Assembly: GCA_017407125.1 (NCBI GenBank)
Contig: JAFQXE010000025.1
Location: forward strand, 28,591 to 92,590
DNA: 64,000 nucleotides
Source of the DNA: Thermoguttaceae bacterium
GTDB lineage: Bacteria > Planctomycetota > Planctomycetia > Pirellulales > Thermoguttaceae
Direction: 5' to 3'
In this document: one piece after another, positions 42,946 through 51,501 of the stretch
Layout: each line of letters begins with the position of its first letter
Numbering within the stretch: the first letter of the stretch is position 1
Notes under the pieces: generated by a model
Database searches by the model: none
What the model was told of the DNA's origin: nothing
What the model saw: the letters and a program-made list of their open reading frames with translations, nothing else
Made by a program: the position numbers and the translations under genes

Positions 42946-45426
42946 TTAGTACATGCTCTTCATGGTCTTGCGTTCGTTCTGTTCCCAGTACATACGCGGA
43001 CCAACGACGAAGTCTTGCATTTCGCCATATTTTTCTTCATCCCACTTGAACAGAGCGCGGCATTTGTTTTCGCCGTTTTCGTCCTTGCGGAACATCATCA
43101 ACCACGGCGCCTGATCTCCGTCAGCCTGCTGAACGGCTGTTACAACGGAATCGCGAGGAGCAAAGCTGAGCATGCCCTTCTTGTAAACGCGGTGGGTGGA
43201 CGGAACGTCGAACGAGTACTGTTCCTGAGTTCCTTCCATGACAACGATGCTGTTATCCTGAGTGGCAGCCCAGTTATCGTTGGCGTTGCTGGCGGCAACA
43301 GCTCCGGACTTCGGAAGAACCGGTTCGGTTTCAGTTGCGTTTCCAGTGTAACGATAAACGCCCGGGTTTTCGTCAGAGGAGAACAGAACCGCCTTGTCGC
43401 GACCGGCTGCAACGGACATCTTGGGCTGTTCGTACTTGCTGCCCTTGATTCGTTTGTAGGTGGTCGGCTTAACGCCAGCGGTATTGGACAGGGTAAGCGT
43501 CTTGGCGAGGTCGTCCGCCAGAATCATGCTGTCGGAATTGTATCCAACGGCAACGTCAGACGGGTGAACAACGTCTTCGTTGTTTTCCATAACCGTTTCC
43601 ATCTTGCCGGAATCGTTGATTCGGTAAATCTTGCCTCCATCGCGCGGCGCGGCGCAAACCAATCCGTTATCGCGGTGAATAGCCAAACCGGTAGCGGTGT
43701 ACGGCAGTCTGACCTGTCCGAGAATGCGGCCGTTTTCATCTACCTGATAAACGATGCCTTCAGTCTTATCGTTTCCTGTGGAAATGTACAGGACAAAATG
43801 ATCTTCATATTCGGGTTTCTTGAAATCGAAAGCGCCTTCAGGAATGTTGCCGTAAGCTCCTCCTCCGCCTCCTCCGCCAGCGCCGTAACCGCCGCCGTAG
43901 CCGTAACCCTGGTTGTATCCATAGTACGGAACCTGGGGATTGTAATAAGGCTTCTGGGGATTGAAGACGTAGATTTCCGGACCGTCAATTACCGGCGGCT
44001 TCTTGAAGAAGTTCTTCGCCAGGTTCTTAACGCGCGGTCTGACTTGAGGAGCCAGGTTGACCATGTTCGGACCGTAAGCGCCCGGACCTCCAGGACCCAT
44101 TCCAGGAGCGGTTCCCGGAGCTGGACCAGGACCAGGGGCAGGAGCGTTCGGTTCAGGACCCGTTGGCGGTTCCATCGGGTTGGGACCGGGTTCCGGACCG
44201 CAACCGCAATCTTCGCCAGGACCAGGACCTTCGCCCGGAGCTGCTTCTTCGCCTTCGTCAGGAAGCGGACCTTCGCCTTCGTCTGGGACTGGGCCTTCGC
44301 CTTCGCCCGGACCAGGGCCGGTTCCTTCTCCAGGACCAGGACCTTCGCCTTCACCCGGAGCAGTTCCTTCGCCGTCGTCGCAACCGCAATCGTCGCCGTC
44401 TCCGTCGCCGGTTCCGGGACCTTTACCTTCGCCGCAGCCGCAGCCAGGAGCTTCTTCGCCGTAAGCGCCTTTACCAGCGCCCATGGCCAGTTTGTTACCC
44501 TGTCCGACGTTTTTAGCGTATGCATCCATTTCCCAGGGAGAACCAGGACCATCGCCGCATTTCGCGCAGCCAGTTCCGCCGCAGTACTTGCAGCCAGAAC
44601 CATCGCCAGCGCCAGCGCCTGTACCATCGCCGCCCTTGCCAGCGCATTCTGCACAGGTGCAGCCGTCGCCGTGATTGCCGTCGCAATGACCGCAAGAGCA
44701 ACCGCCAGTTCCGCCGTCAGCTACAGCGTCTCCGTGACCATGTCCTCCGGATCCGCCATGAGCGTGGCCATGTCCATGACCGCCAACGCCTCCGCCGCCA
44801 TGATGATGAACATCGTCATGATAGACGTCTCCGCCGTGATGAACGACGTGATTGTGATCGTCTACGTAAACGTCGCGATGTCCGTCATAGTAAGTGCGGA
44901 CGCCGTCGTGATGAACGTTGACAACGCGTTCGACGTTATCGATTACGTGACGTTCTGTACGGGCAATCGGTTCTTCATAACGAAGCGGATAGCTCGGAAT
45001 GTCGTTGATAACCGCCGGCTTGATAACCGGAGCAACCGGTTTGACCGGTTCAACGTCTTGAACAACTGCGTTGGGGAACAGTTCCTGACGATTTCCCATG
45101 CCTTCCAGATAAAGACCGACAACTTTAGACCAGTCTCCATCGAAGAACAGGGTTCGGGTTTCTTCGTCCCAGGAATCCAGCGAGCCAACGACTTTGCCGC
45201 TGACGTCGACAATTTTGAAATTGTGCCACGGGACGTTCTTTGCGGACGGAGCCACCTTCAATTCGATTTGAAGGCAGGAGCCGTCAGCAGAAGGTTCGGT
45301 TGTGTCTGCTGACCCGGTTTTGACGATGTTGTCAATTACCCATGGCGCTTCTTCAGCCATTGCAACGCTTGTAAGAGCAAGAGCTGCAAGAGCCAGCAGG
45401 ACTTTGATCATGCTAACGCTTTTCAT
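42946..45426 (-). CDS. Modular secreted protein: His-rich, Cys-rich and G/P/E blocks plus beta-propeller
   Basis: 826 residues. Signal peptide about 1-24 (ends V-A-M-A). Residues 25-125 form a beta-rich domain. Residues about 160-233 have some 25 histidines, many as HH or H-G-H. Residues 243-290 hold C-S-C-G-H-C, C-T-C-A-E-C, C-K-Y-C and C-A-K-C; further CGC triplets are near 329, 347 and 407. Residues 320-450 are Gly/Pro/Glu/Asp repeats (G-E-G-P-G-P). Residues 495-527 are Tyr/Gly-rich. The last 280 residues contain NHL/SMP-30-like propeller blades such as TGLAIHRDNGLVCAAPRDGG. Metal binding in the envelope is likely (inference). AAAGGAA nine bases before the ATG supports the start. It has its own promoter and terminator. 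Confidence 0.85.
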   Translation of the reverse strand: MKSVSMIKVLLALAALALTSVAMAEEAPWVIDNIVKTGSADTTEPSADGSCLQIELKVAPSAKNVPWHNFKIVDVSGKVVGSLDSWDEETRTLFFDGDWSKVVGLYLEGMGNRQELFPNAVVQDVEPVKPVAPVIKPAVINDIPSYPLRYEEPIARTERHVIDNVERVVNVHHDGVRTYYDGHRDVYVDDHNHVVHHGGDVYHDDVHHHGGGGVGGHGHGHAHGGSGGHGHGDAVADGGTGGCSCGHCDGNHGDGCTCAECAGKGGDGTGAGAGDGSGCKYCGGTGCAKCGDGPGSPWEMDAYAKNVGQGNKLAMGAGKGAYGEEAPGCGCGEGKGPGTGDGDGDDCGCDDGEGTAPGEGEGPGPGEGTGPGPGEGEGPVPDEGEGPLPDEGEEAAPGEGPGPGEDCGCGPEPGPNPMEPPTGPEPNAPAPGPGPAPGTAPGMGPGGPGAYGPNMVNLAPQVRPRVKNLAKNFFKKPPVIDGPEIYVFNPQKPYYNPQVPYYGYNQGYGYGGGYGAGGGGGGGAYGNIPEGAFDFKKPEYEDHFVLYISTGNDKTEGIVYQVDENGRILGQVRLPYTATGLAIHRDNGLVCAAPRDGGKIYRINDSGKMETVMENNEDVVHPSDVAVGYNSDSMILADDLAKTLTLSNTAGVKPTTYKRIKGSKYEQPKMSVAAGRDKAVLFSSDENPGVYRYTGNATETEPVLPKSGAVAASNANDNWAATQDNSIVVMEGTQEQYSFDVPSTHRVYKKGMLSFAPRDSVVTAVQQADGDQAPWLMMFRKDENGENKCRALFKWDEEKYGEMQDFVVGPRMYWEQNERKTMKSMY

Positions 45427-45462
45427 TGGACATTGTTCCTTTCGTAATCTGCTGATGTCGAT

Positions 45463-45491
45463 ATATTACGACAAGAGCGTAAAGTCTTCAA
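45463..45491 (-). promoter_or_regulatory. Promoter of the 826-residue secreted protein gene
   Basis: Minus-strand TTGAAG (45486-45491), 17-base spacer, TAATAT (45463-45468), 37 bases before the start codon. Confidence 0.45.
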
Positions 45492-45948
45492 AACCGGCTC
45501 AAGCTTTCCGATTTTGAAAACCTCGCTTGTTTACGAGAAAAATACTTTTATACAAAAAGACTAAAAATACAGCTTCCGACCGTAACTTTTAATTGTGTTG
45601 CTGCCGCAAATGCGACGGCAATCCATTTTGTATTTGCAAAGGGATGCGCTACACTACATAGCGTCTACTATCTATTACGAATATCATACACAATTATTGA
45701 GGTTTATTCAAGCAATTCCACCTCATTTTTTCGAAAAAAAGTCAAAATTTTCTTTAAAACAGATATTCCTGTGATGAAAATAATGATTATAACAGATATT
45801 CCAGACGATAATTGCAACGCTTTTACGTTATGTTCTTTCAGATTTTTTTAAGACAAATGAAGCAAATTTATTAGACGATGTGGTATAATTATCATAGATC
45901 AACATGAAATATTTCACGCATTGATTTTAAGAGAAAAAAGGTTGCCGT
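45492..45948. other. AT-rich spacer between divergent genes
   Basis: No gene seen. A plus-strand extended -10 (TGGTATAAT, 45881-45889) lies near the right end. Confidence 0.45.
45881..45889 (+). promoter_or_regulatory. Extended -10 promoter of the epimerase gene
   Basis: Perfect TGGTATAAT with no clear -35; predicted start near 45896, about 50 bases before the ATG. Confidence 0.55.
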
Positions 45949-46998
45949 ATGAACGAAGTAAATTTTTCCCTGGAATTGCCTCGACGCTTGTTTGTAACAG
46001 GCGCGACGGGGTTTATTGGCTCTAAAATTATTGAGAAGCTGTTGGCGGCAGGGCATATCGTAACGGGGATGTCGAGGAAAAAGCCTCAATATCCGCCGGG
46101 ATTCTCTGGCGATAAATCGACTCTGTGGGAACATCCTAATTTTACGTGGGTTGAGGGAGATATTCAATCCGTCGAATCGCTTAAAAATGCGATGTCTGGA
46201 GCAGAAGGCGTGTTTCATCTGGCGGGCTATGCCAAGAACTATTCTCGTGACAAATCCATCTACACAAAAATCAACGTCGACGGCATGAGAAACGTTTTCA
46301 TTGCCGCCAAAGAGTTGGGCGTTCAAAAAATTGTCTGGACGTCTTCCATCGTAACTTTTGGTCCAACTGCGCCCGGCGTGATTGGCGATGAGAACATGCC
46401 TCGAATTACCGATAAATACTATACGGAGTACGAAGAGTCGAAATCGATTGCAGAAAAAGAAGCTCTGCAATGGGCGGCTGACGGACTTCCGGTTACAATT
46501 GTCAATCCCGCTCGCGTTTACGGTCCTGGGCAGATGTCGGAGGGGAACGCGATGGCGGCTTTGATTGACGACATTCGCTGCGGACGTTTTCCGTTCCTGC
46601 CCAATCGCGGCGTCAATATTGGGAACTACGTTTTAGTTGACGACGTCGCCCAGGGACAAATTCTGGCTATGGAGCGCGGACGAATTGGCGAACGCTATAT
46701 TTTAGGGGCCGAAAACGCCTCGTTGGAACATGTATTCGAGGTTATCGAGAAGGTTACAGGGAAAAAACATTTCAAAATCAAGCTTCTGAAATTCGGTCCG
46801 ATGCTGGCAGGGCGGTTTTTGCTTTTGTGCGCCAAGGTTTTTGGAATTTATCCACGAATCACGCCCGGCTGGGTGGCGACTTTTGTCGACGATTGGACGT
46901 ACAGCGTCGATAAAGCCAAATCGGAACTCGGGTACGATCCCGTTGGCATAGAAGAAGGGTTTGCCCGAACGTGCCGCTGGTTAGAACAGATAAAATAG
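45949..46998 (+). CDS. NAD-dependent epimerase/dehydratase (extended SDR)
   Basis: 349 residues. The Rossmann motif is T-G-A-T-G-F-I-G near residue 18; the catalytic Y-x-x-x-K is Y-E-E-S-K near 165, with the serine in W-T-S-S-I upstream. N-P-A-R-V-Y-G-P-G-Q near 187 is typical of the dihydroflavonol-reductase/HpnA branch. It acts on a sugar or ketone substrate that cannot be deduced here. It is followed after 15 bases by the CPBP gene, so both probably share the promoter at 45881. Confidence 0.85.
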   Translation: MNEVNFSLELPRRLFVTGATGFIGSKIIEKLLAAGHIVTGMSRKKPQYPPGFSGDKSTLWEHPNFTWVEGDIQSVESLKNAMSGAEGVFHLAGYAKNYSRDKSIYTKINVDGMRNVFIAAKELGVQKIVWTSSIVTFGPTAPGVIGDENMPRITDKYYTEYEESKSIAEKEALQWAADGLPVTIVNPARVYGPGQMSEGNAMAALIDDIRCGRFPFLPNRGVNIGNYVLVDDVAQGQILAMERGRIGERYILGAENASLEHVFEVIEKVTGKKHFKIKLLKFGPMLAGRFLLLCAKVFGIYPRITPGWVATFVDDWTYSVDKAKSELGYDPVGIEEGFARTCRWLEQIK

Positions 46999-47013
46999 AG
47001 AAACTTTTAATCC

Positions 47014-47799
47014 ATGGAAAACGTAAAACCTCAGACTGACGCCCCGATCAACGAACGGTACACATCCGATTATGCAGCGCGCTGGACTCGAATGATATTT
47101 TTTAAAGGTCTTGTGAGTCCAGAGCAGTTTAAGCCAACGGTAATCCTGGCATATATGGCAATAGCGCTATGCTGTTGGAAATGCCTTCCCGTCAAGCCGG
47201 ATTTGTCCAGCCTGGAGCCAAACTGCTGGTCGACGTTTTTCTATGGCTGCTGGCGAATTTTCGCCGCTTTTGGACTCTTTGGAGTCGTTCCCGTTCTGAT
47301 TATCAAGCTGATTTTACGAGAACGGCTTGCAGACTACGGCTTGCAGTTGGGAAACGTCAAACGAACGATTATCGGAGCGTCGATTTTTACGCCGATTACG
47401 ATTGCGTTAGGGGCGATGTCCGGCGTGGTTTCGGGCTTTCACTCCGTTTATCCGCTAAATCCCGCCAGTCAATGGTCAGTCGACGGCTCTATGACGTGGT
47501 TTGTCGTTCATACGTTTTTCTATATCTTTCTGTATTATACAGCGTACGAATTCTTTTTCCGAGGTTTTCTTTTGCACGGTTTGACGCCGACGTGCGGCGC
47601 GATTAACGCTTTGCTCATTCAGATGGCGGTTTCGGCGTTTTTCCATTTCGGACATCCCGGCGTGGAAATCTGGGGCGCGCTGGGCGGCGGACTTTTCTGG
47701 GGCTTTGTCGCTTTCAGAACCCGGTCGATTATTTCCAGCTGGATTCAGCACGCCGCTTTGGGCGTCGCTCTGGACTGGGCGCTGATATTCGGGATTTAA
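47014..47799 (+). CDS. CPBP family intramembrane metalloprotease
   Basis: 261 residues with seven to eight membrane helices. The CPBP core is present: Y-E-F-F-F-R-G-F near 180 (the usual first Glu of the EExxxR motif is Tyr here), F-H-F-G-H-P near 211 and S-W-I-Q-H-A near 247. Related enzymes process prenylated or membrane proteins, or act in bacteriocin self-immunity. The altered first motif may weaken catalysis. It is the second gene of the pair with the epimerase. Confidence 0.8.
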   Translation: MENVKPQTDAPINERYTSDYAARWTRMIFFKGLVSPEQFKPTVILAYMAIALCCWKCLPVKPDLSSLEPNCWSTFFYGCWRIFAAFGLFGVVPVLIIKLILRERLADYGLQLGNVKRTIIGASIFTPITIALGAMSGVVSGFHSVYPLNPASQWSVDGSMTWFVVHTFFYIFLYYTAYEFFFRGFLLHGLTPTCGAINALLIQMAVSAFFHFGHPGVEIWGALGGGLFWGFVAFRTRSIISSWIQHAALGVALDWALIFGI

Positions 47800-47949
47800 C
47801 AGACTTCAAATAAACAGAGTAATCAAAAAAACAACTGTTTCGAGACGGTTTATCCCTAAATAACTATGCATTCCGATAGTATTTAGCGTTTAACTACGTA
47901 TATTTTTAAAGATTCTATAATTTTTTGAAAATATTTTATTCCTGCCCCC

Positions 47950-47977
47950 TTGTCAAAATAAGAAAAGACGGCATAAT
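47950..47977 (+). promoter_or_regulatory. Promoter of the rplY run
   Basis: TTGTCA (47950-47955), 16-base spacer, CATAAT (47972-47977), each five of six to consensus. It gives a leader of about 125 bases. Confidence 0.6.
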
Positions 47978-48049
47978 ATCTAATTCAGAAAATTATATGT
48001 AATATACATGTATTTTCTGTCAAAAATATGATGATGGCTGTCGCTGGAC

Positions 48050-48068
48050 GCGGTTTCGGATAGACCGC
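48050..48068 (+). promoter_or_regulatory. Hairpin in the rplY leader
   Basis: GCGGTT pairs with GACCGC around TCGGATA, 42 bases before the rplY start. Ribosomal-protein leaders often hold feedback sites; I cannot tell whether this is one. Confidence 0.35.
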
Positions 48069-48110
48069 ACGAAGGCGGGCAGAAGTAGTTTTATCTGAAA
48101 GAAGGATGCT

Positions 48111-48749
48111 ATGTCTGAAGTATTGAAATGCGAATTGCGCGAAATCACCGGCAAACGCCGCAACAAGCGCATGCGAAACAATGAAGGCAAAGTCCCGGCT
48201 ATCCTGTATGGACACGGAGGCGAAAACATTATGCTTTCCGTTCCAGCCAAGGAATTGGGGATGATTATTCGTCGCGGCGAACGAGTTATTAAACTCACAG
48301 GCGCTGTCAACGAACAGGTTCTTATTAAAGAAGTTCAGTGGAACACATGGGGAGCTGCTGTTTATCACGTAGATTTCACCCGCGTTAGCGCTAACGAAAA
48401 AGTCAACGTTGTCGTTCCGCTCAAACTGCACGGCGATTGCCCCGGCGCTCAGGCTGGCGGCATTGTAACGCAGAATATTCACGAAATCCACATTGAATGC
48501 CCGGCGATTGAAATTCCGGAATTCATTCAGGTTAAGATTGACGCTCTTGAACTCAACGGACACATTACCGTTGGACAGATTGTTTTCCCGAAAGACGTTC
48601 GCGCTCTTATCGATGCAGACGAAATCGTCGTTCACTGCGCTCAGCCCAAGGCTGAAGCTGAACCGACCGCTGCCGAAGGCGCTGAAGGCGCAGCTGAGCC
48701 GGAAGTTATCGGACGCAAGAAGGAAGAAGAAACCGAAGAAAAGAAATAA
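48111..48749 (+). CDS. rplY: 50S ribosomal protein bL25/Ctc
   Basis: 212 residues, the long (Ctc/TL5) form with the 5S-rRNA-binding N-terminal domain (R-E-I-T-G-K-R-R-N-K-R-M-R, then V-P-A-I-L-Y-G-H-G) and the beta C-terminal domain (VVVPLKLHGDCPGAQAGG near 103). The last 40 residues are an Ala/Glu/Lys-rich tail. GAAAGAAGGA sits before the ATG. It is directly followed by pth, a common pairing. Confidence 0.95.
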   Translation: MSEVLKCELREITGKRRNKRMRNNEGKVPAILYGHGGENIMLSVPAKELGMIIRRGERVIKLTGAVNEQVLIKEVQWNTWGAAVYHVDFTRVSANEKVNVVVPLKLHGDCPGAQAGGIVTQNIHEIHIECPAIEIPEFIQVKIDALELNGHITVGQIVFPKDVRALIDADEIVVHCAQPKAEAEPTAAEGAEGAAEPEVIGRKKEEETEEKK

Positions 48750-48756
48750 GTTTATC

Positions 48757-48814
48757 GGAAACGAGAGACGGCTGGCGAAAACGTTTTTCCCTTACGCCGT
48801 TTCTCTCAGTTTCC
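48757..48814 (+). promoter_or_regulatory. Hairpin between rplY and pth
   Basis: GGAAACGAGAGACGGC (48757-48772) pairs, with one or two bulges, with GCCGTTTCTCTCAGTTTCC (48796-48814). It could be a processing or partial termination site; no T-run follows. Confidence 0.4.
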
Positions 48815-48833
48815 TCGAGATGGAGAACGCCGC

Positions 48834-49391
48834 ATGAAACTGATCGTCGGTTTGGGCAATCCCGGCAGACAATACGTTGGAACGCGGCACAATATGGGTT
48901 ACGAGGTCGTGGGCTTGCTGGCTCGCCAGCACGGCGCCGGGCGTCCGAAATCAAAATTCCATGCGGAATACGTGGAACTGAACATTTCGGGAGAGAAAGT
49001 TATACTCCTTTCTCCGTTAACCTATATGAACCGTTCAGGCTTGTCGGTGTCGGAAGCGAAAGGGTTTTACAAACTCAATTTAACCGACATTTTGGTTGTC
49101 TGCGACGACTTGAGTTTGCCGGTCGGCAAAATTCGGATCAGAACCGGCGGGTCGTCAGGCGGACAAAAAGGACTGGCTGACATCATTCGGCTTTTGGGCA
49201 CGGAGGAGTTCCCCCGGCTTCGGTTGGGAATCAGTCATCCTGGCGACAAAATGTCCGTAGTCGATTGGGTCTTGAGCGGGTTTTCATCGGAAGAGAAGCC
49301 GTTGGCGCAGTCCAGCATAGAAGCGGCGGCGCAGGCGGCAGTCGTCTGGCTCAAACAGGGAATCGATTCCTGCATGAACCAGTTTAATTAA
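48834..49391 (+). CDS. pth: Peptidyl-tRNA hydrolase
   Basis: 185 residues. It opens L-I-V-G-L-G-N-P-G-R-Q-Y-V-G-T-R-H-N, with the catalytic His20 equivalent in R-H-N-M-G. T-Y-M-N-R-S-G near 62 and C-D-D-L-S-L-P-V-G-K near 88 complete the family motifs. It recycles tRNA from stalled peptidyl-tRNA. ATGGAGA seven bases before the start acts as a ribosome site. Confidence 0.96.
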   Translation: MKLIVGLGNPGRQYVGTRHNMGYEVVGLLARQHGAGRPKSKFHAEYVELNISGEKVILLSPLTYMNRSGLSVSEAKGFYKLNLTDILVVCDDLSLPVGKIRIRTGGSSGGQKGLADIIRLLGTEEFPRLRLGISHPGDKMSVVDWVLSGFSSEEKPLAQSSIEAAAQAAVVWLKQGIDSCMNQFN

Positions 49392-49431
49392 CAAAATACT
49401 TAACCATTCAGATTTTATAGAGAGAGGCGCA

Positions 49432-49869
49432 ATGTCTGTCAATTTTTACGAAGGAATGTTCATTTTGGATACCGCGCTTTACGCGCGCGATCCGGAAGCT
49501 GCCCCCAAGAAAATCGAAGCTGCCATTACAGAAAATGGCGGTGAAATTGCTGTAAGTCGTATTTTCGACGAACGCAAGCTCGCCTACCCGATCAAGGGAC
49601 AGCGCAAGGGCGTTTATTGGCTCGTTTACTTCCGTTTGGAAGGCGTTAAACTGTTCGAAGTCGAACGCTTGTTCAAGCTCATCGAAGGCAATCTTCGTCA
49701 CATGGTTGTCAAGCACGACAATCGTATGGCGGACGCCATGATTGAAAACGCCAAGACCGGCAATTTCATTCAGGCTCACGACGAAGTTGTTCAGGAATCA
49801 GCCAGCAGCATTGCTGTTGACGCTGTTACCGGCGACGTTATCGATTCCGATTCGGACGACGAAGAATAA
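49432..49869 (+). CDS. rpsF: 30S ribosomal protein bS6
   Basis: 145 residues: N-F-Y-E-G-M-F-I-L-D (strand 1), K-L-A-Y-P-I-K-G-Q-R-K-G near 46 and a C-terminal acidic extension ending D-S-D-S-D-D-E-E. GAGAGAGG precedes the ATG. The usual partner gene for bS18 (rpsR) is not found here between rpsF and rplI. Confidence 0.95.
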   Translation: MSVNFYEGMFILDTALYARDPEAAPKKIEAAITENGGEIAVSRIFDERKLAYPIKGQRKGVYWLVYFRLEGVKLFEVERLFKLIEGNLRHMVVKHDNRMADAMIENAKTGNFIQAHDEVVQESASSIAVDAVTGDVIDSDSDDEE

Positions 49870-49957
49870 TCCCCGTGACAGTTCGTTAATTTCCAGAGTC
49901 ATTTGGCGCGGACGGCGCTGAAACGCGTTGTCGTTTGCCGATCTGCGCGCGATGTTA

Positions 49958-50013
49958 CGCGTCTGCCGGGGGTTCCATTCTGTCAGACGCGATTTCCCCC
50001 GTTTTACTTTTTT
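49958..50013 (+). promoter_or_regulatory. Possible pseudoknot/attenuator in the ssb leader
   Basis: Four blocks in a-b-a'-b' order: CGCGTCTG (49958-49965), CGGGGG (49967-49972), CAGACGCG (49984-49991) and CCCCCG (49996-50001). a pairs with a' (8 bp) and b with b' (6 bp), followed by TTTTACTTTTTT. The pairs interlock, so they can form a pseudoknot or two exclusive hairpins, the second of which looks like a terminator. Confidence 0.5.
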
Positions 50014-50038
50014 GTTCAAACGAAGGAGACTTTCCGAA

Positions 50039-50659
50039 ATGGCAAGTTTTAACCGAGTTGTTCTTATGGGCAACGTAACCCGCGATGTTGAAGTGCGGTA
50101 TTTACCGTCTGGCGCTGCGGTTTGTGAATTGACTTTGGCAGTTAACGATCGACGAAAAAATCCGCAAGGGAACTGGGTCAACGAAGCGTCGTTTTTCGAT
50201 GTAACATTATGGAATCGAACGGCTGAAATCGCTGGCGAATACCTGCAAAAAGGCGCGCCGGTTCTGATTGAAGGCAAACTTCGTCAGGAATCCTGGACTC
50301 AGGAAGACGGTCAGAAGCGTTCCAAGATTCGCGTTATTGCAGACCAGATGGTTTTGCTTAACGGGCGGGGTCAGGGCGACGGCGCTCCGGAAGACGGCGG
50401 CGGATACAATAACAACCGCGGAGGACGTCAGGGCGGCTATAACCAGGGCGGATACAACCAAGGCGGTTATAATAACAATCAGGGCGGTTACGGCAGCCAG
50501 GGTGGATATAACCAGGGCGGCTATAATCAGGGCGGATACAACCAGGGCGGTTCTTCTCGTCCAGCTCAGGAACTCCCGTCCCGCCAAATCAACGAAGATA
50601 TTCAGCAGTCCGGCGACGCTGGATTTACTCCTCCAATGGGAGACGATCCCCCGTTCTAA
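50039..50659 (+). CDS. ssb: Single-stranded DNA-binding protein
   Basis: 206 residues from ATG 50039 (MASFNRVVLMGNVTRD); GAAGGAGA eleven bases before fixes this start, and the longer frame from 49928 is rejected. The OB fold has G-N-V-T-R-D-V-E-V-R near 11 and K-G-A-P-V-L-I-E-G-K near 74. Residues about 130-180 are a linker of G-G-Y-N-Q repeats. The tip ends M-G-D-D-P-P-F, the acidic C-terminus that recruits partner proteins. It lies between rpsF and rplI. Confidence 0.95.
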   Translation: MASFNRVVLMGNVTRDVEVRYLPSGAAVCELTLAVNDRRKNPQGNWVNEASFFDVTLWNRTAEIAGEYLQKGAPVLIEGKLRQESWTQEDGQKRSKIRVIADQMVLLNGRGQGDGAPEDGGGYNNNRGGRQGGYNQGGYNQGGYNNNQGGYGSQGGYNQGGYNQGGYNQGGSSRPAQELPSRQINEDIQQSGDAGFTPPMGDDPPF

Positions 50660-50690
50660 ATTTTAGAACATCGTTTAAGTCGGCAAGAGT

Positions 50691-50746
50691 TACTGGTGAG
50701 GCGTTAGCATACTAACAACTTACCACTAAAAACTTACCACTTATTT
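50691..50746 (+). repeat. Heptamer repeat between ssb and rplI
   Basis: Eight 7-base units in register: TACTGGT, GAGGCGT, TAGCATA, CTAACAA, CTTACCA, CTAAAAA, CTTACCA, CTTATTT. The first units are partly complementary to the last. Confidence 0.65.
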
Positions 50747-50783
50747 TACATATTTTTTCAACCCTCATTTTAAGGATTTACAA

Positions 50784-51323
50784 ATGCCTAATACGACCAA
50801 ACAAAAGAAAATCAAGCGTAATCCTTTCCGCGCGAAGAGAGCGCCCAAGGGAGAACGCGGCGGTTTCCAGTTGTTGCTTATTCAGTCTGTAGACAAACTC
50901 GGGAAGCAGGGCGACGTCGTTGAAGTCAAGCGCGGATACGCTGTCAATTACCTCATTCCTCAGGGTCTGGCAACCATCGCCACTGAACACCACAAACGCA
51001 TGGTGGAAAAGCACAAGGCTCAGTTGGCGGAACTGGAACGCGATCGTCTGCTCAAACTGCAGGCTGTTGCCGATCAGATCAAAGATCTGGAAGTCAATAT
51101 CGAAGCCAACGCGTCCGACTCTGGACAGCTTTACGGCTCCGTTACAGCTCAGAACATCTCTGCCGCTCTGAAGGCGAAGGGATATCACGTCGCTCCGGAA
51201 CAGATTCTTCTCGAAGGACCTCTGAAGGAACTCGGACGTTACACCATCAAGGCTCGTCTCGGCTCCGACATCGAAACCGAATTCAAGGTTTGGGTTGTCC
51301 CGGTTGTTGCCGCTGAACTGTAG
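50784..51323 (+). CDS. rplI: 50S ribosomal protein bL9 with basic N-terminal extension
   Basis: 179 residues. The bL9 start is recognisable only from residue 27 on: F-Q-L-L-L-I-Q-S-V-D-K-L-G-K-Q-G-D, then VKRGYAVNYLIPQGLA near 50. The preceding 26 residues are strongly basic (K-Q-K-K-I-K-R-N-P-F-R-A-K-R), an extension absent from most bL9. The long central helix and C-terminal domain (G-S-V-T-A-Q-N-I near 116) are normal. No closer start with a ribosome site is seen, so the extension is probably translated. Confidence 0.93.
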   Translation: MPNTTKQKKIKRNPFRAKRAPKGERGGFQLLLIQSVDKLGKQGDVVEVKRGYAVNYLIPQGLATIATEHHKRMVEKHKAQLAELERDRLLKLQAVADQIKDLEVNIEANASDSGQLYGSVTAQNISAALKAKGYHVAPEQILLEGPLKELGRYTIKARLGSDIETEFKVWVVPVVAAEL

Positions 51324-51355
51324 TTTGATTTCCCCTTAAAAGGGTAACGAACATC

Positions 51356-51417
51356 GTTGTTAGTTGTCAGTATTTTGCTTATAGAGAATTCTAAAGGCTT
51401 TTTACTGACAACTAGCT
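51356..51417 (+). repeat. Heptamer-type fold-back after rplI
   Basis: TAGTTGTCAGTA (51361-51372) pairs perfectly with TACTGACAACTA (51403-51414), followed by GCTTTTTTAA. Units GTTGTTA, GTTGTCA on the left and ACTGACA, ACTAGCT on the right keep the 7-base step. It may also terminate the rplI transcript. Confidence 0.65.
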
Positions 51418-51501
51418 TTTTTAAACATTCGCAATTGAGTTCATCCGACAATTTGTCGTTTTTGAACTAATCGGGCGTTTCGCCTGCAAAAGTATTTTTT
51501 A

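Noticed and set aside
43015..45312. 765-residue open frame on the plus strand, antisense to the 826-residue secreted protein gene
   Set aside because: It exists because the opposite gene is Gly/Pro/Ala-rich and so lacks antisense stops; composition is monotonous Arg/Ser/Ala/Val and there is no ribosome site.
50400..50560. Tandem direct repeats that could suggest a CRISPR-like array
   Set aside because: They are in-frame codons for G-G-Y-N-Q repeats in the ssb linker.
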